NCBI RefSeq assembly: GCF_030252345.1 | Contig: NZ_CP126980.1 | Span: 5,719,501-5,783,500, forward strand | Direction of reading: 5' to 3' | Length of the DNA: 64,000 nt | Origin: Actinoplanes oblitus | GTDB lineage: Bacteria; Actinomycetota; Actinomycetes; Mycobacteriales; Micromonosporaceae | In this document: piece by piece, positions 34,760 through 42,729 of the stretch | Numbering within the stretch: the first letter of the stretch is position 1 | Layout of the letters: every line of letters starts with the position of its first letter | Notes under the pieces: generated by a model | The model's input: only the letters and a program-made list of their open reading frames with translations | What the model was told of the DNA's origin: nothing | Databases searched by the model: none | Made by a program: the position numbers and the translations under genes

Positions 34760-34841
34760 CAACCGAAGCCTACGGCCTGCCACACACCCCGGTCGGCAAC
34801 ACATCGCGCGCACCCGGTTTCCGTTCCGGTCCGCGGTCCGC

Positions 34842-34965
34842 AAACCCCCTTTTCCGGTACGAAGCGGCCCGGTCCCCAAACGCAACAGCCGCGCTCCGCG
34901 TCCTCACAACGCGGACTCCGAGCTGTGGTCCGGACCGCCCCGCGCGCCCCGGCCCCGGCCCCGGC
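34842..34965 (+). repeat. dispersed intergenic element, copy f
   Basis: Starts AAACCCCCTTTTCCGGTACG and contains CGCAACAGCC and GGACTCCGAGCTGTGG. It is an inverted partner of copy g (35198-35317): over about 105 bases the two match with one gap and roughly 80-85 percent identity by eye. The head and CA(A/G)CAGCC core are shared with copies b and e, but the tail differs, so f/g form a second subfamily. Confidence 0.72.
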
Positions 34966-35197
34966 CACACCCGCCCCAGACCGTGCCGCGCGTCCCGACC
35001 CGCGACCCGGACCGCAAGGCCGCGCCCGCCCCAGACCATGCCGCTACCCACTGTCGCCGACTGACCCGCCACGATCTGTCGTCGGCCGACCGCGACGATC
35101 TGTCGCCGACCGGCCCGCCTCGGTCTGTCGTCGGCCAGCCCGCCAGGGTCGGAGCGCGCGCCTCGGACCGCGGCACAAACGGCCTCGCGTGCCGGAC
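34966..35197. other. centre of the inverted f/g pair, with short direct repeats
   Basis: No gene seen. Three imperfect direct repeats of about 25 bp built on CGATCTGTCGTCGGCC lie at roughly 35070-35145. Together with f and g this makes a 476-bp structure with 120-bp inverted ends, which looks like a non-coding mobile or structural element. Confidence 0.5.
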
Positions 35198-35317
35198 CGG
35201 GCCGGGGCCGTGGCGCGCGTGGCGGCCCGGACCACAGCTCGGAGTCCGCGTCGCGAGGACACGGGGCATGGCTGTTGCTTTCGGCGACCGGACGCTTCGT
35301 ACCGAAAAGGGGTTTCC
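35198..35317 (-). repeat. dispersed intergenic element, copy g
   Basis: Minus-strand copy starting GGAAACCCCTTTTCGGTACG and ending in the complement of GGACCACAGCTCGG and its GC-rich flank. Inverted relative to copy f. It lies downstream of the RDD-protein gene, in the same sense as that gene. Confidence 0.72.
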
Positions 35318-35385
35318 GGCAATGCGATCCGGCCTGTCAGCGGACAGCGGGACGAGGCGGGGTCGGCCCGTCAGCGGGAAGCGAG

Positions 35386-35462
35386 GCGGATGCGGGAAGC
35401 CCGGATGCGGGAAGCCCGGATGCGGGAAGCCTGAACACAGGAAGCCTGGACGCGGAACTCCT
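35386..35462. repeat. 15-bp tandem repeat, three exact plus two degenerate copies
   Basis: CGGATGCGGGAAGCC is repeated three times without change and then twice in degenerate form, ending just before the stop of the RDD-protein gene. A simple sequence repeat likely to vary in copy number. Confidence 0.7.
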
Positions 35463-35470
35463 GGAGATCG

Positions 35471-36412
35471 TTAGCGGGCGGGTGAGGCTGGGCGGACCGG
35501 TACGCCCGGGAACGGGCTCCGGCCGGACCGGCCGAAGCCCGGCAGGACCCGCTCGGTGACCAGGCGTCCGGCGGCCAGTTGGGCGGCCGAGCGGCGGCGG
35601 CGTTCGGCCAGCACCGCGCAGAGGAACAGCCACGGCGGGGTGTTCGGCGGCGGGGGCGGGGTGACCCGGGTGCCGAGTTCGTGCGCGAGCATCCGCAGCA
35701 GGCTGCTGTTGTAGGGCTCGCTCAGTTCGGGAGCGCGGGACAGGTACTGCCGGACCTGGGCGGCGAGCTCGTCGTCGACAGCGGACAGGTCGGCGGTCGC
35801 CGCCCATCCGGCGAGGGCGGCCGGCATGCCCGGGACGAACCGGAACGGCACCGGGCGGCGCTCGTGCACGACCAGGGTGCCGGCCGCCAGGTCGCCGAGG
35901 CGGCGGCCCTTGTCCGAGGCGATCATGGTGATCAGGCTGCCGGCCCAGGTGAGGAACGGCAGGAGCAGGCCGGGCCACTCGACGGTGAGGCCGATCAGCG
36001 CACGGGTGAACGCGTGGCGTACCCGGATCGGGCCGCCGTCCTCGCGGATCACCCGCAGCCCCATCGCCATCTTGCCCACGCTGCGCCCGTTGGTCTTGGT
36101 CTCGACGAAGGTCGGGAACGCCAGCAGCACCACCACGATCACCATCGTCATGACGGCACCGACCAGCGCGTCGTCGACCAGGCTGTCCGGCAGCACGGCC
36201 AGCACCACGCCGGCCACCAGCGACACCATGCCGGAGACCATGCCCAGCATCAGGATGTCGATCCCCAGCGCGATCGCCCGGGAGCCGAGCCGGGCCGGCC
36301 GCAGGTCGAGGGCGACGGCCTCGGCGGTGACCAGGCCGGTGCCGGCCGGCGACACGTCCGCGGTGGGCGGCACGGCGGGGAAGTCGGCGTTCACGCGGAC
36401 AGTCAACACCAC
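35471..36412 (-). CDS. RDD-family membrane protein
   Basis: A 313-residue membrane protein starting at GTG. The RDD domain is at residues 38-185: RLGSRAIALGIDILMLGMVS carries the Arg-Asp pair, and NGRSVGKMAMGLRVIREDGG is the family's second conserved block; three to four membrane segments follow. The C-terminal 100 residues are cytoplasmic with a Pro-rich stretch. RDD proteins are proposed transporters or membrane organisers. It is divergent from the SpoIIM gene, as is common in actinobacteria where RDD, SpoIIM, DUF58 and MoxR genes cluster. Confidence 0.88.
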   Translation of the reverse strand: MVLTVRVNADFPAVPPTADVSPAGTGLVTAEAVALDLRPARLGSRAIALGIDILMLGMVSGMVSLVAGVVLAVLPDSLVDDALVGAVMTMVIVVVLLAFPTFVETKTNGRSVGKMAMGLRVIREDGGPIRVRHAFTRALIGLTVEWPGLLLPFLTWAGSLITMIASDKGRRLGDLAAGTLVVHERRPVPFRFVPGMPAALAGWAATADLSAVDDELAAQVRQYLSRAPELSEPYNSSLLRMLAHELGTRVTPPPPPNTPPWLFLCAVLAERRRRSAAQLAAGRLVTERVLPGFGRSGRSPFPGVPVRPASPAR

Positions 36413-36477
36413 CGGGGCCAGGCCGGGAACACCGCGTCCACTACGCTGCCGTCAACGAGAACGGCGGGGGCGGCAGC

Positions 36478-37464
36478 ATGATGGATCTCGACGCTTATGT
36501 CACCGAGCGCGGCGGCGAATGGCACCGCCTCGAGGTGCTGTCGACCCGGCGTGACCTGACCGCGGCCGAGGCCGACGAGCTGGTCGTGCTCTACCAGCGG
36601 GCGGCCACCCACCTGTCCGTGCTGCGCACCCGCAACCCGGATCCGATCGTGCTGGCCGAGCTGTCCCGCCTGGTGCTGGCCGGCCGCGCCGCGGTCACCG
36701 GCAGCGGCGGCCGGGTCTTCTGGCGGCCGGTCGCCGAGTTCTTCGTCTACCGTTTCCCCGGCGCGCTCTACCGGACCCGCCGCTGGTGGGGCACTGTCGC
36801 CGTGCTGCTGGTCACCGCCTGCGCCGCACTGGTCTGGTACCTGGCCGCCAACCCGGACGTGCTGGCCCTGTTCGCCAGCGACGCGGAGGTGGACAAGGTC
36901 GTCGACCAGGACTTCGTCGGCTACTACAGCGAGTATCACGCGCAGAACTTCGCCCTGCGGGTGTGGACGAACAACGCCCTGCTCACCGCGCAGTGCCTGG
37001 CCGCCGGGGTGCTGATCCTGCCGGTGTTCTACCTGCTCGCGTCGAACCTGCTGAACACCGGCGTGGTCGGCGGGATGATGGTCAGCCAGGACGCCGGCGA
37101 CACCTTCCTGACCTATCTGGCCCCGCACGGCCTGCTGGAGATCACCTGCCTGTTCGTCGGTGCCGGGGTGGGCCTGCGGCTGGGCTGGTCGTGGATCGCG
37201 CCGGGCCCGCTGCGCACCCGGCGGGAGTCGCTGGTCGCCTGGGCGCGGGAGGGCATGGTGGTCGCTGTCGGCCTGGTGCCGACCCTGGCGGTGGCCGGCA
37301 CCCTGGAGGCGTTCGTGACCCCGTCGGGGCTCCCGGCGGCCGCCCGGATCGGCATCGGCGCCGTGGTCTGGCTGGGATTCCTGGGGTACGCCCTGGTGTG
37401 GGGCCGCCTCGCCAACGAGCACCGGCCGGCCGGCCCGGACACCGCCGACCTGCCGACCGCCTAG
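36478..37464 (+). CDS. stage II sporulation protein M-family membrane protein
   Basis: A 328-residue membrane protein of the SpoIIM-like (DUF95) family. A cytoplasmic helical N-terminus (RGGEWHRLEVLSTRRDLTAA, then VLYQRAATHLSVLRTR) is followed by six membrane segments and the conserved FALRVWTNNALLTAQCLAAG and APHGLLEITCLFVGAG blocks. In spore formers SpoIIM acts with cell-wall remodelling factors; outside Bacillus its role is unclear. It converges with the DUF58 gene, and both end inside one 22-bp inverted repeat. Confidence 0.9.
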   Translation: MMDLDAYVTERGGEWHRLEVLSTRRDLTAAEADELVVLYQRAATHLSVLRTRNPDPIVLAELSRLVLAGRAAVTGSGGRVFWRPVAEFFVYRFPGALYRTRRWWGTVAVLLVTACAALVWYLAANPDVLALFASDAEVDKVVDQDFVGYYSEYHAQNFALRVWTNNALLTAQCLAAGVLILPVFYLLASNLLNTGVVGGMMVSQDAGDTFLTYLAPHGLLEITCLFVGAGVGLRLGWSWIAPGPLRTRRESLVAWAREGMVVAVGLVPTLAVAGTLEAFVTPSGLPAAARIGIGAVVWLGFLGYALVWGRLANEHRPAGPDTADLPTA

Positions 37465-37518
37465 CCCGTGTTTCGGAGTCCGGCCGCAGCCCCGGTCGGA
37501 CTCCGAAACACGGGCTAG
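37461..37518. terminator. symmetrical terminator containing both stop codons
   Basis: Perfect 22-bp arms (37461-37482 and 37497-37518) with a 14-base loop. Each arm begins CTAGCCCGTG; the TAG of the SpoIIM gene lies in the left arm and the TAG of the convergent DUF58 gene lies in the right arm. Confidence 0.9.
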
Positions 37519-38831
37519 AGTCGCCCGCTCGCCTTCAACAGCAGGTAGACGTCGGCGACCTGGCTGGCGAACGAGTCCGCGTCGGCGTCCACCACCGTCG
37601 CGCCGGAGCGGGCCAGCACGTCCCGGACCCGGTCCCGCTCGTGCAGCACCCGCTCGGCGGCCGCGGCGGTGTGCACGTCGGTGGCGGTCACCGTCTCCCC
37701 CAGCAGGGCGAGCCGGGCGACCGCCGGGTCCCGGACACCGGCCACGATCACCTTGTGCCGGGCGGCGAGCCGCGGCAGCACCGGCAGCAGCCCCTCGATC
37801 ATCGGCGCGGTGTCCAGCGCCGTGAAGATCACCACGAGGGAGCGTTTCCGGTCACGGCGCAGCAGTTCCCGGGCGAGCAGGGCGAAGTCGGTCTCGGCCA
37901 GCGCCGGTTCCAGCGACGCCATCGCGTCGATCAGCCGGGGCAGCTGGGTGCGGTGCCCACCGCCCTCCACCCGGGTGCGCACCGCGCTGTCCAGGGCGAT
38001 CAGGTCGACCCGGTCGTCGGCGCGGGCGGCCAGCACGGACAGCAGCAGCGCCGCGTCGATCGAGGCGTCCAGCCGGGGTGCGTCGCCGATCCGGACCGCC
38101 GAGGTACGACCGGTGTCCAGCACGCAGATGACCCGGCGGTCGCGTTCCGGCCGCCAGGTGCGCACCACCACGTCGTGGTGCCGGGCGCTGGCCCGCCAGT
38201 CGATGGAGCGGACGTCGTCGCCGATCACGTACTCCCGGAGCACGTCGAACTCGGTGCCGTGGCCGCGGCCCCGGGTGACCACTGTCCCGTCCAGCACCCG
38301 GATCCGGGCGAGTTTCTCCGGCAGGATCCGCCGGGACGGGAAGCGCGGCAGCACCCGCAGCGTCCACGGTGGCGTGACCCGCTCGTTCCATGCCCGTCGC
38401 CGCTGCCGGTAGGCGAAGCCGAGCGGCCCGTACGACCGCAGCGTCACCCGCACCGCCGGCCGGTCACCGTGCCGCGTCGGGGTGAGCGTGGTGGTGACCA
38501 CGTGCGACGCCCCCGCTGCCAGCTCGACGTCGTGGGCGAGCGGCCCGGCCCCGGCCGACGGCACCCAGCTGTCCCGCAGGCGCAGCCGGATCGACCGGCT
38601 GCCGTCGTTCGTCACGGTCAGCGTGGTGGCGGCCGCGTTGCCGAGCCACACCGTCCGGTCACCGTCGCGGCGCAGCCGCACCCCGGTCAGCGAGCCTGCC
38701 ACGCCCAGGTCGATCAGGGCGAGCCCGATCGCCAGGGCCAGCACCCCGCCGACGGCCAGCCACGGCGCCGGCAGCAACGCGGGCAGCGGCAGGCCGGCCG
38801 CCAGCAGGAGCGCGAAACGCCTGGTGATCAT
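37515..38831 (-). CDS. DUF58-domain protein with vWA-like fold
   Basis: A 438-residue protein with two N-terminal membrane helices (residues 6-48) and a cytoplasmic DUF58 domain. The conserved block GTEFDVLREYVIGDDVRSID, then WRASARHHDVVVRTWRPERD is the family signature, and CVLDTGRTS is a degenerate MIDAS-like site. DUF58 proteins are encoded with MoxR ATPases, which are thought to remodel their partners. It overlaps the MoxR gene by 4 bp and is the last gene of a five-gene operon. Confidence 0.92.
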   Translation of the reverse strand: MITRRFALLLAAGLPLPALLPAPWLAVGGVLALAIGLALIDLGVAGSLTGVRLRRDGDRTVWLGNAAATTLTVTNDGSRSIRLRLRDSWVPSAGAGPLAHDVELAAGASHVVTTTLTPTRHGDRPAVRVTLRSYGPLGFAYRQRRRAWNERVTPPWTLRVLPRFPSRRILPEKLARIRVLDGTVVTRGRGHGTEFDVLREYVIGDDVRSIDWRASARHHDVVVRTWRPERDRRVICVLDTGRTSAVRIGDAPRLDASIDAALLLSVLAARADDRVDLIALDSAVRTRVEGGGHRTQLPRLIDAMASLEPALAETDFALLARELLRRDRKRSLVVIFTALDTAPMIEGLLPVLPRLAARHKVIVAGVRDPAVARLALLGETVTATDVHTAAAAERVLHERDRVRDVLARSGATVVDADADSFASQVADVYLLLKASGRL

Positions 38832-39790
38832 CGCGGGGACGGCACCGCGGCGAGCACCGCGGCCAGCACCGACTCGACGGTGACGCCGTCCAGCTCGGCG
38901 TCGGCGCGCAGCCGGACCCGGTGGCGCAGGGTCGGCAGCGTGTAGCCCTTGACGTCGTCCGGCACCACGTAGTCGCGCCCGTTCAGCCAGGCGTGTGCCT
39001 TCGCGGTGGCCAGCAGCGCTGTCGCGCCGCGCGGGGAGGCGCCCAGCTCCAGGGCCGGCGCCACCCGGGTGGCCCGGCACAGGTCCACGATGTACGCCAG
39101 CACCGGGTCGGCCACCTGCACCCGCTGCACCGCGGCCCGCCCGGCGGCCAGGTCGGCGGCGCCGGCCACCGGGGTGACCCCGGCGGCCTTGAGGTCGCGC
39201 GGGTCGAAGCCGTGGTGGTGGGCGCGCAGCACGCTCAGCTCGGCGTCCCGTTCGGGCAGCGGGACGACCAGCTTGAGCAGGAACCGGTCCAGCTGGGCCT
39301 CGGGCAGCGGGTACGTGCCCTCGTACTCGATCGGGTTCTGGGTGGCGGCGACCAGGAACGGCTGCGGCAGCGGACGCGGGGTGCCGTCCACGCTGACCTG
39401 CCGCTCCTCCATCGCCTCCAGCAGCGCCGCCTGGGTCTTCGGCGGCGTCCGGTTGATCTCGTCGGCGAGCAGCAGGTTGGTGAAGACCGGGCCGGCCCGG
39501 AAGTTGAACGCCGCGGTCCGCGAGTCGTAGACCAGCGAGCCGGTGACGTCGCCGGGCATCAGGTCGGGGGTGAACTGGACCCGCTTGGTGTCCAGGTCGA
39601 GCGCGGTGGCCAGGGTCCGGATCAGCAGGGTCTTGGCGACGCCGGGCACGCCCTCGAGCAGTACGTGGCCACCGCAGAGCAGCGCCACCAGGACACCGCC
39701 GACAACCGCGTCCTGGCCGACGACGGCCTTGCCGACCTCGGCGCGCAGCCGGCCCAGGGCGAGGCGGGCTTCTTGGGCATCGGGGGTCAC
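38828..39790 (-). CDS. MoxR-type AAA ATPase
   Basis: A 320-residue AAA+ ATPase of the MoxR family, starting at GTG. Walker A is GVPGVAKT (47-54), Walker B is LLLADEIN, sensor 1 is FLVAATQNP with the typical IEYEGTYPLPEAQLDRFL, and a C-terminal lid domain follows. MoxR proteins are chaperone-like and act on vWA/DUF58 partners; the DUF58 gene is next with a 4-bp overlap. The upstream DUF4350 gene also overlaps by 4 bp. Confidence 0.94.
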   Translation of the reverse strand: MTPDAQEARLALGRLRAEVGKAVVGQDAVVGGVLVALLCGGHVLLEGVPGVAKTLLIRTLATALDLDTKRVQFTPDLMPGDVTGSLVYDSRTAAFNFRAGPVFTNLLLADEINRTPPKTQAALLEAMEERQVSVDGTPRPLPQPFLVAATQNPIEYEGTYPLPEAQLDRFLLKLVVPLPERDAELSVLRAHHHGFDPRDLKAAGVTPVAGAADLAAGRAAVQRVQVADPVLAYIVDLCRATRVAPALELGASPRGATALLATAKAHAWLNGRDYVVPDDVKGYTLPTLRHRVRLRADAELDGVTVESVLAAVLAAVPSPR

Positions 39791-41091
39791 GGCTGGTCTC
39801 CTTCAAATCCGGTGATCTCGCGTACCAGGTCCTGCACGGCGATCGCGGCGGCGATCAGCTCGTCGTCATCGTCCGGGTGCAGGCCGGCGAGGATCTCGCG
39901 CACGTCGTCCGTCTGCAGCCCGGCGTGCTCGGCGATGTCCGTGATGGTCGCCTCCGGCGGCAGCCCGAGATGCTCGGTGATCCGGCGCCGGGCGGCGGCG
40001 CGCAGCACGTCGAGCGACGCGTCGCGGGCCCGGGCCCGCTGGTAGAGGCGGGCGTGGCCGAGCATCGTCTCGTTGGCCGGGACCCGGGACGGCAGCGGCT
40101 CGGCGACCGGCGTGCCCAGCCGGCGGGCGGCGGCGATCGCGAAGGCGAGCAGCACCAGCGCGAGCAGCACGAGGGTCGCCCAGAACGCCGGCGGGAACGC
40201 CTCGGCCAGCGGGTTCGGCTTCTGCTGCCCGGCCTCGGTGGGCTGCTCGTCCGGGTCGTCGTAATAGTCGTCCGGGTCGAACGTCGCGGTGCGGCTCGCG
40301 CTCTCGGACGGCGTCGGCACCTCGGTCGTCCGGCGCGGCGGCGGGCTGAACGTCGGCGGCACCTCGCGCTGGTGCGCGTCCAGCCAGACCACCCGGGCGG
40401 ACTGCGAGAGCAGGCCGACGGCGAGGGCGTTGTTGCCGTGCTCGGCGATCCGGTCGTTACGGAACGGGTCGGCGGCACCGACCAGGGTGACCAGGACGCC
40501 GTGGCTGCTGACGGTGACCAGCGAGTCGTCGTAGCAGTTCGACGCGAGTCGCGGGGCGAACCACACGTGGCGCACGGCGGCCGGGCCGGCCCGGCCGGCG
40601 AGCGGATCGGCGCAGCCCGGATCGGTGACCGCCGTGGTCCACCGGCTGCCGGCGACCGCCACCGGCCAGCTGCTCGACCTGAGCGCCTGGCCGGTCGGGG
40701 CCACCACGACCACCCGGGTGCCGGTCGGCATGGCGCCGGAGCCGCTGAGCCGGCGCAGGTCGACCAGTCCGGGCGTGCTGACGAAGAGCGTGGCGGGCTG
40801 GTCGTCGCTCCACAGTTTCCGCAGCGCGTCGGTGGTGGTGGTGACGCGCTGGACGGTCACGCCGCCGTCGCGCAGCCGGCCGGCGAGCACGGCGGAGCCG
40901 ATCCCGGCGTCGCTGACCGGGGACAGGAACGTGGCGTCGTCCGGATCCGGCTGCTCGACGGCGTGCACGATCACGGTGCCGGTGAGCAGGACGAGCAGTG
41001 CCAGGAACGGAATGGCGAGACGCAGCCAGCGCCGGTCCCGCGGCGGTTTCGCGACGGCCTCCGGGCGTACGTCGCTCGCGGTGGCGGTCAT
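39787..41091 (-). CDS. DUF4350-domain membrane protein
   Basis: A 434-residue membrane protein: one helix at residues 25-45, an outside DUF4350 domain (FLSPVSDAGIGSAVLAGRLR, then DQPATLFVSTPGLVDLRRL), a Pro/Asp-rich linker, a second helix near residue 305, and a cytoplasmic helical tail with a DUF4129-like pattern. Found in actinobacterial DUF58/MoxR clusters, presumably in the same membrane complex. It overlaps both neighbours by 4 bp. Confidence 0.88.
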   Translation of the reverse strand: MTATASDVRPEAVAKPPRDRRWLRLAIPFLALLVLLTGTVIVHAVEQPDPDDATFLSPVSDAGIGSAVLAGRLRDGGVTVQRVTTTTDALRKLWSDDQPATLFVSTPGLVDLRRLSGSGAMPTGTRVVVVAPTGQALRSSSWPVAVAGSRWTTAVTDPGCADPLAGRAGPAAVRHVWFAPRLASNCYDDSLVTVSSHGVLVTLVGAADPFRNDRIAEHGNNALAVGLLSQSARVVWLDAHQREVPPTFSPPPRRTTEVPTPSESASRTATFDPDDYYDDPDEQPTEAGQQKPNPLAEAFPPAFWATLVLLALVLLAFAIAAARRLGTPVAEPLPSRVPANETMLGHARLYQRARARDASLDVLRAAARRRITEHLGLPPEATITDIAEHAGLQTDDVREILAGLHPDDDDELIAAAIAVQDLVREITGFEGDQP

Positions 41092-41753
41092 CGGTGCCCT
41101 CCCGGCGGTGTCGTGAGGGCGGCCCGCACCTCGGCGGTGAGGGCCCGCATCCGCTCGTCGTGGTCACGGCGCGCGTCGCGGCGGCCGTACCAGATCTCCG
41201 AGAAGATCTCCGTGGCGCCGCCGAGCGGCGTCCCGACCACCGGCCGGTTGGTGGCGGCCGTCGCGGCGAGCTCGGCCGCCGTGGTGCCGGGCTGCGGCGT
41301 GACCACGCCGGCCCGGGTCAGCTCGGCGACGGTGTCGCGCAGCCGTTCCCGGATCGCCTCGGCATAGCGCCCCTCGGCGGCCAGCCGGTCGGCCAGCGAC
41401 AGGCCACCGGCCGGCGTCGGCGCCGGCGTCTCGGTCTCCTGCTCGTCGGCCGGCTCGGTGACCACCGGGGCCGGTTTCGCCTTGGCCTTCGGCTTCTTCT
41501 CCCCGCGGCGCTGGCGCCACTTCGGCAGTCGCCATTTCGGCAGGCGCAGGCGCGGCAGTCGCCACCGGGGCCACCGCAGGCGCAGCCGGATCCGCGGCCG
41601 GCGCAGGCGCGGCATCCGCCGCGGGATCCAGCGGGGGAAGAAATACCAGAGGAGCGCGATCAGGCCGGTGACCGCGATGAGGATCACCAGCACGACCGGG
41701 ATCGGCACCCTGTCGAACACCCGCCCGAGGAACTCGTCGTAGGACCTGGTCAT
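41088..41753 (-). CDS. DUF4129-domain membrane protein
   Basis: A 221-residue protein with one membrane helix (residues 18-40), followed by a strikingly basic Arg/Trp/Pro-rich repeat (PRWRLPRLRLPKWRLPKWR, residues 58-80) and a C-terminal DUF4129 domain (YAEAIRERLRDTVAELTRAG). The basic stretch, directly inside the membrane, could contact lipid head groups or nucleic acid. Overlaps both flanking genes by 4 bp. Confidence 0.88.
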   Translation of the reverse strand: MTRSYDEFLGRVFDRVPIPVVLVILIAVTGLIALLWYFFPRWIPRRMPRLRRPRIRLRLRWPRWRLPRLRLPKWRLPKWRQRRGEKKPKAKAKPAPVVTEPADEQETETPAPTPAGGLSLADRLAAEGRYAEAIRERLRDTVAELTRAGVVTPQPGTTAAELAATAATNRPVVGTPLGGATEIFSEIWYGRRDARRDHDERMRALTAEVRAALTTPPGGHR

Positions 41754-42607
41754 CGTGCGACCACCAGCAACGCCGCCTCGTCCTCGCCGCGCGACCGGCT
41801 GCGGTTCAGCGCGATGTCCAGGCCCTCGGTCCGGATCCGGGCCTCGATCAGCAGCACCGCGTCCAGGCAGGCCAGTGCCGCGTAGGCCACCGTGTTGGCC
41901 AGGGCCCAGGCGAACGTGACAGCCCAGCCCAGCCAGGACGGCCGGGAGAACCCGAGGATCAGCCCGGCCACCGCCATCCAGCCCACTCCCAGCGCGAACC
42001 GGATGCCCAGCCAGACCAGGAAGCCGAGGATCCGGATCCGGGCGACCCGCATGCCGCGCACGGACAGCCGGACGGAGCGGATCAGCGCCATGACCGGGTT
42101 ACCCACCCGGTCCATCGTGAGGATCACCGTGGCCAGGCCGAACAGCCCGTAGAGCAGGACAAAACCGATCAAGCCGGCGTACGCCGCGGGCCAGGCGACC
42201 GCCGTCAGCAGCACGGCGATCACCAGCGCCCGCCCCGGGCGGCTGCGCCGCAGCACCTGCCGGTGCGACATCGCGCGGCCGAGCAGCGCCGGACCGGCGG
42301 CCGCACCCGCGAACGCCCCGAGCAGCGCGATGATGCCGGCCTCCAGGGCCAGGCTGGTCGCGATGCTCGGCCACCACACCCCGGAGCCGGACTCCGTCCA
42401 GTTGTAGATCGCCGGAAGATGCTCCCGGGAGCCCACGATGGTCAGCGCCCACTGCTCGCCGGCGGCCAGCACCGCGGCAGCGACCAGCAGCGGCAGCGCC
42501 CGCTGCCGCAACAAAGCGACCGCGCCGTCCAGCGACTCCCCCACGGTCGTCGCCCGCAACGGCAGGATCGCCGGTATCCGGCGCGGTCCCGCCGCCTCTC
42601 CCCGCAT
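41750..42607 (-). CDS. polytopic membrane protein heading the DUF58/MoxR operon
   Basis: A 285-residue protein with six or so membrane segments (ALPLLVAAAVLAAGEQWALT, IIALLGAFAGAAAGPALLG, VIAVLLTAVAWPAAYAGLIG and others) and a cytoplasmic N-terminus (LRATTVGESLDGAVALLRQR), a pattern seen in glycerophosphoryl-diester-phosphodiesterase-type membrane domains. It is the first gene of the operon; each of the five genes overlaps the next by exactly 4 bp, so they are translated as a unit and probably form one complex. Confidence 0.8.
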   Translation of the reverse strand: MRGEAAGPRRIPAILPLRATTVGESLDGAVALLRQRALPLLVAAAVLAAGEQWALTIVGSREHLPAIYNWTESGSGVWWPSIATSLALEAGIIALLGAFAGAAAGPALLGRAMSHRQVLRRSRPGRALVIAVLLTAVAWPAAYAGLIGFVLLYGLFGLATVILTMDRVGNPVMALIRSVRLSVRGMRVARIRILGFLVWLGIRFALGVGWMAVAGLILGFSRPSWLGWAVTFAWALANTVAYAALACLDAVLLIEARIRTEGLDIALNRSRSRGEDEAALLVVAR

Positions 42608-42690
42608 GGCGGGCAGATTAGCCGACCGGTACGACAGACCGCCGCCCGGAGTGAGCAAACCTGTCCATGCCCGGTGCGGCACCGTTCCCG

Positions 42691-42724
42691 CCGGTGCTGC
42701 CCACCCCCCGGAGGGCAGCACCGG
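42691..42724 (-). terminator. terminator hairpin
   Basis: Perfect 12-bp arms CCGGTGCTGCCC/GGGCAGCACCGG with a 10-base loop, 5 bases after the stop of the minus-strand membrane-protein gene. It separates that gene from the DUF58/MoxR operon. Confidence 0.8.
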
Positions 42725-42729
42725 CCGTC

